Source: Prevotella sp. (lineage in GTDB: Bacteria > Bacteroidota > Bacteroidia > Bacteroidales > Bacteroidaceae). Taken from it: 48,469 nucleotides of DNA. The position numbers and the translations under genes are program-made. A model generated the notes under the pieces. That model was given only the letters and a program-made list of their open reading frames with translations. It did no database searches and was not told the origin of the DNA. The stretch covers positions 1-48,469 of the forward strand of contig JAEEVA010000022.1 of NCBI GenBank assembly GCA_016286995.1, read 5' to 3'. This document shows positions 18,008 through 25,459 of this stretch, in pieces. Position 1 is the stretch's first letter. Every line of letters begins with the position of its first letter.

Positions 18008-18645
18008 TGAGCACCTCCTTTCTTGCTGCGGCCCAGCACCCATTTCAGTGTTATTTCGGCCTTGGTGGGTCCGAACCAGTGGCGCTTACGGGTGGCTTGC
18101 CACACATAGTGGTCGTCCTGAGGCTCGTATTCCTTGTATTCACCATCCTGGAAGCCGACGCCTAATGAGAAATCGAGCAACAGACAACGGCCAATGGGCA
18201 GAGAATAGCCATACTCCACACCACCGCCAAAGCCGAAGTGGTCGGCCTGATAGCCGCGACCACCCCACTCCACGTCGTAGGTCAGTCCAAGGACATAAGC
18301 ACCAAGATGATGACCGGTAGGAAATTGAGAATTGAGAATTGAGGATTGAGAATTCTCGTTCCCCGCACTCAGACTCTTGCTCTTTCCGAGATATTTGCGG
18401 ACGGTGACATAGCCGCCATAGCCCTGCCAGTAGCGGTGGCGATTGTCGGACTTAAGCCACGTACCAAACCAGTCGGCACTGGCAGTCCACTGCTTACCGA
18501 GCCCAACCTCGACACCGATATTGGGTATGAGAGCGACGTCGTAAAGCATATTAGTTTTAACGGCGAGGGATTGTGCCCCGCCTGTTGTCACTACCAATAA
18601 GAGCGTTACGACAACTATCGACTTATATAGTTTTGCCAGTTTCAC
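18004..18645 (-). CDS. DUF3575 outer-membrane protein (213 aa)
   Basis: A signal peptide (residues ~1-25) is followed by AVKTNMLYDVALIPNIGVEVGLGKQWT, the DUF3575 opening. Amphipathic strands ending KAEITLKWVL fit a small outer-membrane beta-barrel. First genes of Bacteroidales fimbrial operons are often of this type. The start is a GTG at 18645, about ten bases after the predicted transcription start; no better start precedes the signal peptide. Residues ~97-108 (SQSSILNSQF) are an in-frame 7-nt-array insertion, probably in an extracellular loop because it lies between WQGYGGYVTVRKYLG and GHHLGAYVLGLTYDV. It heads the operon running to 5756. Confidence 0.85.
   Translation of the reverse strand: MKLAKLYKSIVVVTLLLVVTTGGAQSLAVKTNMLYDVALIPNIGVEVGLGKQWTASADWFGTWLKSDNRHRYWQGYGGYVTVRKYLGKSKSLSAGNENSQSSILNSQFPTGHHLGAYVLGLTYDVEWGGRGYQADHFGFGGGVEYGYSLPIGRCLLLDFSLGVGFQDGEYKEYEPQDDHYVWQATRKRHWFGPTKAEITLKWVLGRSKKGGAQ
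18012..18021 (-). promoter_or_regulatory. Strong Shine-Dalgarno AAAGGAGGTG
   Basis: Lies within the last codons of DUF3575, four bases before the ATG of the DUF5119 gene (about six from the GGAGG core). It is almost the full anti-SD complement, and with the ATGA overlap it suggests translational coupling plus strong independent initiation. Confidence 0.8.
18323..18357. repeat. 7-nt array AATTGAG inside the DUF3575 gene
   Basis: Units are AATTGAG x3, GATTGAG, AATTCTC. It is in the stop-free orientation relative to the minus-strand gene. Confidence 0.9.
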
Positions 18646-18661
18646 GTCTTACTTTTGGCCA

Positions 18662-18693
18662 CAAAGATAAGCAAAACCGATGAAAATAGCAAA
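18662..18693 (-). promoter_or_regulatory. Fimbrial operon promoter TTTG-N20-TATCTTTG
   Basis: On the minus strand TTTG (18690-18693) and TATCTTTG (18662-18669) are separated by 20 bp, a full match to the Bacteroidetes primary sigma consensus. The predicted start of transcription is about 18655. Confidence 0.8.
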
Positions 18694-18729
18694 TAATTTT
18701 ACATAAAAGTGCACGAAATGCCCTAAAAT

Positions 18730-19317
18730 TCAACACTTTGCCACAAAAAAGGTTTCATTTAGGACGTGTTCCACGACTTTTGGAAAGTGTTTCATCTCAA
18801 GTTGATGCTCCTTTTCAGCGATATCATCGACACTATCGTCGGGAGACAACGGCGTGCTGAACTGGGCTATAATCTCACCTCCGTCGCACACAGGTGTCAC
18901 CCAATGAACGGTCATGCCAGTCTCGGTCTCGCCAGCCGCTTTCACGGCTTCATGAACGTGGTGGCCCCACATGCCCTTACCACCGAATTTCGGCAACAGG
19001 GCAGGATGGATATTAATGATGCGACGGGGATAGGCTTCGATGAGGAAATCGGGTACCAACGGCAGGAAACCGGCCAAGACGATGAAGTCGATATGATGCT
19101 GCTGGAGCAGTGGCAGCATGAAACCAGCGTCGTTGAGTTGCAGCTTTGGTGCAATAGCCGTAGGCACACCATGATTCTGGGCTCGTACCAAGGCGTAGGC
19201 GTCGGCCTTATTACTAATTACCAGAGCACAGTTAACACGCTCTGAATCAGCAAAATACTTGATGAGATTTTCGCAGTTGGTACCACTACCGGACACAAAA
19301 ATGGCAAGATTAATCAT
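18730..19317 (-). CDS. purN: Phosphoribosylglycinamide formyltransferase PurN (195 aa)
   Basis: Transfers a formyl group from 10-formyl-THF to GAR in de novo purine synthesis. SGSGTNCENLI (residues 9-19) binds the phosphate of GAR. The catalytic triad is visible as Asn102 and His104 in NIHPALLPKFGG and Asp145 in VCDGGEII. Length is normal for the family. It follows mutY on the same strand, with a gap made largely of 7-nt repeats. No terminator is evident after its stop before the fimbrial promoter. Confidence 0.95.
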   Translation of the reverse strand: MINLAIFVSGSGTNCENLIKYFADSERVNCALVISNKADAYALVRAQNHGVPTAIAPKLQLNDAGFMLPLLQQHHIDFIVLAGFLPLVPDFLIEAYPRRIINIHPALLPKFGGKGMWGHHVHEAVKAAGETETGMTVHWVTPVCDGGEIIAQFSTPLSPDDSVDDIAEKEHQLEMKHFPKVVEHVLNETFFVAKC

Positions 19318-19325
19318 ATGTTAAG

Positions 19326-19374
19326 AATTTAGAATTAAGAGTTGTTGCTTCGCAATTAAAAATTAAGAATTAAG
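19326..19374. repeat. 7-nt arrays (AATTAAG type) spanning mutY stop to purN start
   Basis: Units AATTTAG, AATTAAG, then a short unique spacer, then AATTAAA, AATTAAG, AATTAAG. The last codons and the stop of mutY lie inside the repeat. Confidence 0.85.
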
Positions 19375-20445
19375 TGATTCTAACAGGATTTCAATGAGAC
19401 GGGGGACGGCATAACGGTCGAGGTCGGACTCGGGAATCCAGAAGTATCCTTCTGGGAGTGATGGACGTTCGTCGGGTTCCCACAGCCAGAAGTCGGCATA
19501 GAGGATGCGGTGGGTGAGGACGTGCTTCAGATTCTTACAAAGTAATTGACAGTTGAGAATTGACAATTGATAATTATGCTGCGCAACCCAATTGTCCATT
19601 GTCAATTGTCCATTATCAATTAGTAAAGGTTCATACAACCCCTGCCAAATGTCGCCAGCAGGACGGCGGCGGATGGCGGTCTCGCCATGACATCTTACAT
19701 AAATATAGGACAGATGGCGCTCTTTCACCTTCAGTGTCCTCTGCTTGACAGGCAGTTGAGCCACCCTACCCTCGCGGAAGGCAATGCAAGAGTCCTGTAG
19801 TGGACACTGCAGACACTGTGGATTAGCCGGCGTACATTGCGTAGCGCCAAAATCCATGATGGCTTGGTTGTAGGCCGCCGTTGGGCATTGAACATTGAAC
19901 ATTGAACATGGAACATGGAACATGGAACATTGAGAATTGTTTTCAGGCAATAGGCTCTGTGCCAGCATGGCAAACTCTTTCTTACCTTCTGTGGTATTGA
20001 TGGGTGTCGAGATGCCGAAATGGCGAGCGAGAACACGATAGACATTGCCGTCGACGACGGCAGCTGGCAGTCCGAAGGCAATGCTGCCAATAGCGGCAGC
20101 GGTGTAGTCGCCGACACCCTTCAACTGGCGCAGACCTTCTATCGTGGTGGGGAAACCACCCATTGCCACAACCTGTTTGGCGGCGGTATGCAGGTTGCGG
20201 GCACGACTGTAATAGCCCAGTCCTTGCCATTCGCGCAACACCTCATCCTCTGTAGCAGCTGCCAAGTCCTGCACCGTAGGCCAGCGCCGCATAAAGCGTT
20301 CCCAATAGGCCCAGCCCTGTTTCACCTGTGTCTGCTGCAGGATAATTTCCGACAGCCACACGGCATACGGGTCGCGGGTCTGTCGCCAAGGTAGCTCACG
20401 ACCGTTTTCACGGAACCAATTCAACAGGGTTAGCGCGAAGTCCAT
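19363..20445 (-). CDS. mutY: A/G-specific adenine DNA glycosylase MutY (360 aa)
   Basis: Removes adenine mispaired with 8-oxoguanine. LSEIILQQTQ contains catalytic Glu33. LKGVGDYTAAAI is the helix-hairpin-helix, and Asp132 in VDGNVYRVLAR is the second catalytic residue. Cys204, 211, 214 and 220 form the C-x6-C-x2-C-x5-C iron-sulphur motif. Two in-frame repeat insertions interrupt it: residues ~171-187 (SQCSMFHVPCSMFNVQ) just before AYNQAIMDFG, and ~274-302 in the C-terminal 8-oxoG-recognition domain. Its ATG lies 16 bp inside the end of the upstream GH5 endoglucanase, an unusual partner suggesting translational coupling. Confidence 0.94.
   Translation of the reverse strand: MDFALTLLNWFRENGRELPWRQTRDPYAVWLSEIILQQTQVKQGWAYWERFMRRWPTVQDLAAATEDEVLREWQGLGYYSRARNLHTAAKQVVAMGGFPTTIEGLRQLKGVGDYTAAAIGSIAFGLPAAVVDGNVYRVLARHFGISTPINTTEGKKEFAMLAQSLLPENNSQCSMFHVPCSMFNVQCPTAAYNQAIMDFGATQCTPANPQCLQCPLQDSCIAFREGRVAQLPVKQRTLKVKERHLSYIYVRCHGETAIRRRPAGDIWQGLYEPLLIDNGQLTMDNWVAQHNYQLSILNCQLLCKNLKHVLTHRILYADFWLWEPDERPSLPEGYFWIPESDLDRYAVPRLIEILLESLNS
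19544..19623. repeat. Paired inverted 7-nt arrays inside mutY (C-terminal domain)
   Basis: The left arm has AATTGAC, AGTTGAG, AATTGAC, AATTGAT, AATTATG. The right arm has AATTGTC, CATTGTC, AATTGTC, CATTATC, AATTAG. The two arms are largely complementary with a short loop between them. Confidence 0.85.
19886..19934. repeat. 7-nt array CATTGAA/CATGGAA x7 inside mutY
   Basis: Three CATTGAA, three CATGGAA and one CATTGAG in perfect 7-nt register. It encodes CSMFHVPCSMFNVQ on the minus strand. Confidence 0.92.
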
Positions 20446-21746
20446 TTCTTGCCGTTCTGTATATAAAGTCCACCAACGTTTTGTGCAGTATCATGCTTGC
20501 GACCTTGCAAGTCATAGACCGTATCGTTCTGGAAGTCTACCGTCCTGACAGCCTGTACATCTGTACCACCGACAGCCTCAACAGCTTCCTTGATGGCTGT
20601 CATCATATACGTATTAAAGATAGACAGGTCCTTACGGTTGATGATGGTCATCGAGGGACGTCCACGATAGTTGGTGTCCCAGATGACGGGAACCATGCCT
20701 TTCTCCATAGCCTTCTGCACCACACAGCGGTAGTGGCTCTTGATGGAGGCATCGTGCTTGGCCTGATTCTCACCGGCAGGCATGACGCGCCAATTGGCAC
20801 CAAACTCACCGATGTACACGGGGATGCCCTTGTCACCGAAGTTGACCTTCATCTTCTGCAGCTCCTCCTCGACGTAGCTCTCCTCGCTATGGGTGGCATT
20901 ATGCTGCGAACCGTCTACGTGGTTGCCTTCGCCCCAATAGTAAAAGACCTTACCCCACGATTCGTCATGCTCCATGCCCCAGAACTGCCAGGGGGCATAG
21001 TAGTGTACCTCAATCATCAGACGCTCGGTAGCGGGATCGGTGGGCAGCGTAGTCATGAAGTTACAGGTATGGTCGATATTGGTACCCGGACCCTGAATAA
21101 TCAGAATGCGCTGAGCGTTGTTACCACCCGACTGACGCACCACATTAATGAAGGTCTGCTCGTATTCTATCAAATTGTTCGTAGCCGACTGTGTTTCGGC
21201 ATTGGGCTCATTCAGTCCGGCAAAAAGCAGGCGCTCATCGTAGTCCTTGAACGTTTCGGCAATCTGCTGCCAGATACGCGTCAGGATGGCTTTGTTCTGC
21301 GACAGCTTCTGGGGTTCCTTGATATGATTCTCCAGCCAGCCGCCATCCCAATGCTGGTTGATGACGACGTAGAGGCCGGCATTCAGCGAATAGTCGACGA
21401 TTTCCTTGACACGTGCCATCCAGGCCGCATCGATGGTATTGTCGGCAGCATTGCTGATATGTCCCATGACCCATGCACACGGAATGCGGATGGAACGGAA
21501 ACCCTGTGCCTTGACATAGTCGATGATGGCCTGCGTAGTCCTCGTATCCTGCCAATAAGTCTCAGCACCGAGCCCAGCATTATTAGTAAAGAGGTGAGAC
21601 TCCCCGTTACCGGCCTCCATAGTGTTACCGAGGTTCCAGCCAGGAGCCATCAGCTTGGCTACCTGCGTAGCCGTCAGTTCCATGTTCTGCTGGGCAAAGC
21701 CTGTCATACTTGCCAGCAACATCAGTGTCGTTAGTAGCTTCTTCAT
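20430..21746 (-). CDS. GH5 endoglucanase with C-terminal sorting-like tail (438 aa)
   Basis: Secreted glycoside hydrolase family 5, most like bacterial beta-1,4-endoglucanases. A signal peptide covers residues 1-18 (GFAQ). PGWNLGNTMEAG follows, with IRIPCAW, the general acid/base Glu180 in GLNEPN, VHYYAPWQFW and the nucleophile Glu314 in YIGEFGAN. The last ~35 residues (TVYDLQGRK...GGLYIQNGKKWTSR) repeat the tail of the giant protein, so both probably use the same export or anchoring route. Substrate beyond a beta-glucan is not deducible. The promoter -7 box is at 21772-21779 and its -33 region overlaps the first of two LytTR-like direct repeats. It heads the endoglucanase-mutY-purN gene run. 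Confidence 0.92.
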   Translation of the reverse strand: MKKLLTTLMLLASMTGFAQQNMELTATQVAKLMAPGWNLGNTMEAGNGESHLFTNNAGLGAETYWQDTRTTQAIIDYVKAQGFRSIRIPCAWVMGHISNAADNTIDAAWMARVKEIVDYSLNAGLYVVINQHWDGGWLENHIKEPQKLSQNKAILTRIWQQIAETFKDYDERLLFAGLNEPNAETQSATNNLIEYEQTFINVVRQSGGNNAQRILIIQGPGTNIDHTCNFMTTLPTDPATERLMIEVHYYAPWQFWGMEHDESWGKVFYYWGEGNHVDGSQHNATHSEESYVEEELQKMKVNFGDKGIPVYIGEFGANWRVMPAGENQAKHDASIKSHYRCVVQKAMEKGMVPVIWDTNYRGRPSMTIINRKDLSIFNTYMMTAIKEAVEAVGGTDVQAVRTVDFQNDTVYDLQGRKHDTAQNVGGLYIQNGKKWTSR

Positions 21747-21771
21747 AATTCACGATTTGTTGTTTTGCCTG

Positions 21772-21779
21772 CAAAGGTA
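21772..21779 (-). promoter_or_regulatory. GH5 gene -7 box (TACCTTTG)
   Basis: TACCTTTGC on the minus strand, 25 bp before the ATG. The -33 region falls at about 21800 and coincides with the direct repeat at 21796-21807. Confidence 0.6.
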
Positions 21780-21795
21780 ATACTTTTTTTTGATA

Positions 21796-21829
21796 TTTCG
21801 TCGAAAGACAGGGGTAATTTCGTCGAAAG
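21796..21829. promoter_or_regulatory. Candidate LytTR operator: two TTTCGTCGAAAG repeats 22 bp apart
   Basis: The identical 13-bp sequence ATTTCGTCGAAAG occurs with its shared 12-bp core at 21796-21807 and 21818-21829. Two direct repeats about 21-22 bp apart is the usual geometry of LytTR binding sites. The second copy ends 4 bp before the OMP -33 box; the first covers the GH5 -33 region. A LytTR regulator is encoded in the operon downstream. Confidence 0.6.
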
Positions 21830-21833
21830 CCAC

Positions 21834-21864
21834 TTGGCGCGTGTCATTATTTACCCTACCTTTG
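21834..21864 (+). promoter_or_regulatory. OMP/kinase/LytTR operon promoter
   Basis: TTG (21834-21836), 20 bp, then TACCTTTG (21857-21864); ATG 32 bp later. Confidence 0.7.
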
Positions 21865-21896
21865 CGTCAGAAATTAAAAACAAAACGCAAAAGATT

Positions 21897-24368
21897 ATGA
21901 AGACAATGAATCAAATCAGAGTATTCCTCGTGACAGTGATGCTGACAGTATCAGCAGTAGTAATGGCTCAGAAGACCACCATAACCGGTGTGCTGATGGA
22001 CAAGACCCTGAACGAAGGCGAACCGTTTGCCACCGTTCGCGTGTTTAAACAAGGAAAGAGCGACAAGCCTGTAGCCATGTTCCTGACCGACGAGAACGGA
22101 CACTTCTCACAAGAGGTGAAGGGTAAGGGCAAGTTCGACATCGTGTTCAGCAGTGTAGGCAAGAACGAACTGCGCCAGACCTTGGAACTCGGCAATGAGA
22201 ATCCCGTGGACCTCGGAACCTTATATATTGAGGAGAATGCCACCATGCTGAAAGGTGTGGAAATCGTAGCCCAGAAGCCACTGGTAAAAATGGAGGTTGA
22301 CAAGATGAGCTACAACGTGGCTGAGGACGAGGACTCTAAGTCTAACACTGTGCTCGACATGCTGCGCAAGGTGCCTATGGTGACCGTCGACGGTCAGGAC
22401 AATATCACCGTCAATGGCTCGACGTCGTTCAAGGTGTATGTCGACGGCATGCCTAACGTCATGTTCTCCAGCAATCCCTCGATGGTTTTCAAGAGCATGC
22501 CCGCCACCGCCGTCAAGAGCATTGAGGTAGTGACGAATCCTGGCGCCAAGTACGATGCCGAAGGTGCTGCCGGTATTCTGAACATCGTGATGAACAAGCA
22601 GAATCCGCAGGCTGCGCAGAGCATGAACGGCTACAACGGTACCGTACGTGCCTCAGCCGGTAACAAGCAGCTGGGTGCCAGCGTCTTCGTGAATGGCCAG
22701 CAGGGTAAGCTGTCGTACAGCGCCAACGTGATGACCAGCTATAACAAACCTGGCAACACCACCACTGAGATGGAACAGATTCAAGATAACGGCAATTCAC
22801 AGATCCTCACCTCTGACAATGATGTGAAGACACCGTTCACAATGGGTAGTCTTTCCCTGGGTTACCAGCTCGACTCGATGAGCGTCATCAACGCTACAGC
22901 CCAGTTCAACTCGATGTCGATGAAGAGCACGGGAACAACGAACACCACCCTGGGAGGTTATGGCAACGCTTTCAGCTATGGCAGCACGACAGATATGAAG
23001 AACTCGCGCACCTCGTTTAACGGCAGCATCGACTACCAACGTTTCTTCAACAAGGAGCACACCCAGTCGCTGGCCCTGACCTATCAGCTGAACTATAGTC
23101 CGGCTACTACCAAAATGACGAATAACTTCAATCTGAACCCTGACCTAAACGGCGGCATTGACCTGACCAACCGTTACTCTGAGAACAAAGACAAGACCAC
23201 CAACCACATCTTCCAGCTCGACTATACTATGCCTCTCGCTACTGGTCATACGCTGAGCCTCGGCAGCAAGCTGCAACTGCACGATGCCACTTCCGACTCA
23301 AAGTACTATCTGTTGGACGTCTACGATACCAACTCCAGCTCTGAATATGAGTACAAGAACTCCATCCTGGCCGGTTACGGTGAGTATGCCGGCAACTGGA
23401 ACAAGTTTGGTCTGAAGGCTGGTCTGCGCTACGAATATACCTGGCAGGACGTAGAATATCATCTGGGCAACGGTCAGGACTTCAAGACCAACTATGGCAA
23501 TCTTGTACCCACCGCCAGCATGCAATATACCCTCTCGCAGGGCAGCAACCTCGGTCTGACCTACAACATGCGCATCAGCCGTCCCGGTATCTCCTACCTG
23601 AATCCGTATGTCGACAGGACTAACCCCATCGCCCTCTCCTATGGTAATCCCAACCTGGAGGTAGAGAAGTCACACAACATTTCGTTGGTCTATAACATGT
23701 TCACCTCGAAGCTGATGGTGAATCTGAACCTGCACCACAACTTCACCGACAATGCCATCTCTCAGTACAGCTTCTACGACGACAAAAACATTCTGAACAC
23801 CACTTACGGCAATGTTGTCAAGCGTCACCAGACTGGTATCAACGGCTACGTGAACTACCTGCTGACCAAGGATACGCGCATCTTCTTCAACGGCGGTCTG
23901 AACTATACCGACCTGCGCAGCACGGCCCTCGACCAGAAGAATAGCGGCTGGACTGCCAACATCATGGCTGGCTTGCAGCAGACGCTGCCTTGGGACCTGA
24001 AGCTCAGCGCCTTTGCCATCACATCGACCAAGAGCTATACCCTGCAGGGCTGGAGCGGCGGATTCAACATCCTCACAGCTACACTGTCGAAGTCGCTGCT
24101 GAACGACAAGCTCACACTGGGCATACAGGGTATCGTAGGACTGAACAAGGGTGGCACGCTGAATATCGAGACTGAGAGCCGCGGCAAGGACTTCACCAGC
24201 CACAACAACATCAAGGTGCCCATCTACGGTGCAACCTTCACCGTCAGCTACACCTTCGGTAACACGAAAATGCGCACCCAGCAGCGCACCACCCGCGTCG
24301 AGAACGACTTCATTGAGCAGCAGTCGCAGGGTGAAATGCTGAACAGCGTAGGAAATATTGAGCAATAA
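21897..24368 (+). CDS. Outer-membrane beta-barrel protein, OMP_b-brl_3 type (823 aa)
   Basis: TonB-receptor-like barrel. Signal peptide residues ~1-24 (VVMAQ). A carboxypeptidase-regulatory-like domain (TITGVLMDKTLNEGEPFATVRV) follows, then a plug-like region (NTVLDMLRKVPMVTVDGQDNITVNG, VDGMPNVMF, SIEVVTNPGAKYDAEGAAGILNIV), then alternating amphipathic strands to the end. The frame is open back to 21765, but ATG 21897 follows the promoter at 21857 and starts a clean signal peptide. It is co-oriented with a LytS-type kinase and a LytTR regulator, a frequent Bacteroidetes arrangement. The ligand is unknown. The C-terminal ~30 residues are charged and Gln-rich rather than ending in an aromatic residue. 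Confidence 0.88.
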   Translation: MKTMNQIRVFLVTVMLTVSAVVMAQKTTITGVLMDKTLNEGEPFATVRVFKQGKSDKPVAMFLTDENGHFSQEVKGKGKFDIVFSSVGKNELRQTLELGNENPVDLGTLYIEENATMLKGVEIVAQKPLVKMEVDKMSYNVAEDEDSKSNTVLDMLRKVPMVTVDGQDNITVNGSTSFKVYVDGMPNVMFSSNPSMVFKSMPATAVKSIEVVTNPGAKYDAEGAAGILNIVMNKQNPQAAQSMNGYNGTVRASAGNKQLGASVFVNGQQGKLSYSANVMTSYNKPGNTTTEMEQIQDNGNSQILTSDNDVKTPFTMGSLSLGYQLDSMSVINATAQFNSMSMKSTGTTNTTLGGYGNAFSYGSTTDMKNSRTSFNGSIDYQRFFNKEHTQSLALTYQLNYSPATTKMTNNFNLNPDLNGGIDLTNRYSENKDKTTNHIFQLDYTMPLATGHTLSLGSKLQLHDATSDSKYYLLDVYDTNSSSEYEYKNSILAGYGEYAGNWNKFGLKAGLRYEYTWQDVEYHLGNGQDFKTNYGNLVPTASMQYTLSQGSNLGLTYNMRISRPGISYLNPYVDRTNPIALSYGNPNLEVEKSHNISLVYNMFTSKLMVNLNLHHNFTDNAISQYSFYDDKNILNTTYGNVVKRHQTGINGYVNYLLTKDTRIFFNGGLNYTDLRSTALDQKNSGWTANIMAGLQQTLPWDLKLSAFAITSTKSYTLQGWSGGFNILTATLSKSLLNDKLTLGIQGIVGLNKGGTLNIETESRGKDFTSHNNIKVPIYGATFTVSYTFGNTKMRTQQRTTRVENDFIEQQSQGEMLNSVGNIEQ

Positions 24369-24400
24369 TTTGGCTGTTTCAAAAAAAATTCCTAACTTTG
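24369..24400 (+). promoter_or_regulatory. Internal promoter before the kinase: TTTG-N20-TAACTTTG
   Basis: TTTG at 24369-24372 and TAACTTTG at 24393-24400 fit the consensus exactly. Transcription would start at about 24404-24408, one to five bases before the kinase ATG, so the message would be nearly leaderless. Confidence 0.7.
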
Positions 24401-24408
24401 CCAGACAA

Positions 24409-25455
24409 ATGAAGAAGATTGAGAAAAAAGATATCTGGCTGTTTGCAGCACAAGTGGCAGTTTGGGCAGTGGTACTGTTCGCACTGCCACTGGCTACGTT
24501 CCTGAGCACGCAGGACGTTAGCGCTACACGTACCTCGTTCTTTGTGGTGTGGGGACTGTTCCAGGCACCGTTAGTGGTGTATTTCGCCAACTTCTATCTG
24601 TTGGGACCACACCTTTTCTTCAAGCGTCGATACTGGTTGTTTGTGCTCATCAACCTCGTGCTCATCCTCGGCCTGAACTCGCAGTTCTTCATGGTCTTTT
24701 ACCACAGAAACAATATCCCCAACATGCCTGAGATGAATGCCAACATGTGGATAGGATTCTTCTCGGGATTCCTGATGTTCCTGGTGCTGAACTGTGTGAT
24801 AGTTGCTGTTGCCATCGGCATCCGCCACTTCATCCGTACCCGCCAGATCCGTCAGCAGCTGAAGGAAGAAAAAGCCAAGAATACGGAGGCTGAGCTGGCG
24901 TGGCTGAAGAACCAGATAAACCCGCACTTCCTCTTCAACACCCTGAACAACATCAGCAGTCTGACGCAGATTGACCCCGATGCGGCCCAGGATGCTATTG
25001 CCCAGCTGAGCGACCTATTGCGTTATGCGATGTATGAGACCAACAAGAAGACGGTACCCATTCAGGGCGAGGTGGAGTTCATGCGCAACTATATCTCGCT
25101 GATGAAGCTGCGCTGCAACGAGAAGACGGAAGTAAATTCTCAATTCTCAATTCTCAATTCTCAATTTACTATAGCCCCGCTATTGTTTATCTCGCTCATC
25201 GAGAATGCCTTTAAGCATGGGGTGAGCAGCAGCCGGAGTTCGATGATTGACATCCGCCTGGAACAAAAAGACAACAGTGTCGTCTTTACCTGCGACAATA
25301 CGAATTATCCTAAGAATGATGAAGACCGAAGCGGCTCGGGCATAGGCCTTGAGAACACCCGCCGCCGTCTGGATCTGATGTACGCCAATCACTACACCTG
25401 GGAGCAGTCGCTTGAGAATGATATTTACCACGTTTGTATTAAGTTGAACGTTTAG
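24409..25455 (+). CDS. LytS/YehU-type sensor histidine kinase (348 aa)
   Basis: Four hydrophobic segments (residues ~10-33, 44-66, 75-97, 114-138) precede a coiled stretch and the His_kinase domain, with His173 in NQINPHFLFNTLNNISS. SDLLRYAMYET follows, then the N-box LLFISLIENAFKHGVS and the G-box GSGIGLENTRRRLDLMY. The frame is open to 24358 but ATG 24409 suits both the promoter and the membrane topology. Residues ~241-254 (VNSQFSILNSQFTI) are an in-frame 7-nt-array insertion directly before the conserved PLLFISLIENA. It should phosphorylate the LytTR regulator encoded four bases downstream. Confidence 0.92.
   Translation: MKKIEKKDIWLFAAQVAVWAVVLFALPLATFLSTQDVSATRTSFFVVWGLFQAPLVVYFANFYLLGPHLFFKRRYWLFVLINLVLILGLNSQFFMVFYHRNNIPNMPEMNANMWIGFFSGFLMFLVLNCVIVAVAIGIRHFIRTRQIRQQLKEEKAKNTEAELAWLKNQINPHFLFNTLNNISSLTQIDPDAAQDAIAQLSDLLRYAMYETNKKTVPIQGEVEFMRNYISLMKLRCNEKTEVNSQFSILNSQFTIAPLLFISLIENAFKHGVSSSRSSMIDIRLEQKDNSVVFTCDNTNYPKNDEDRSGSGIGLENTRRRLDLMYANHYTWEQSLENDIYHVCIKLNV
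25131..25170. repeat. 7-nt array CTCAATT with 8-bp inverted ends, inside kinase gene
   Basis: AGTAAATT (25131-25138), three CTCAATT units plus CTC, then AATTTACT (25163-25170). The two ends are exact reverse complements. Confidence 0.9.
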
Positions 25456-25459
25456 TGTT

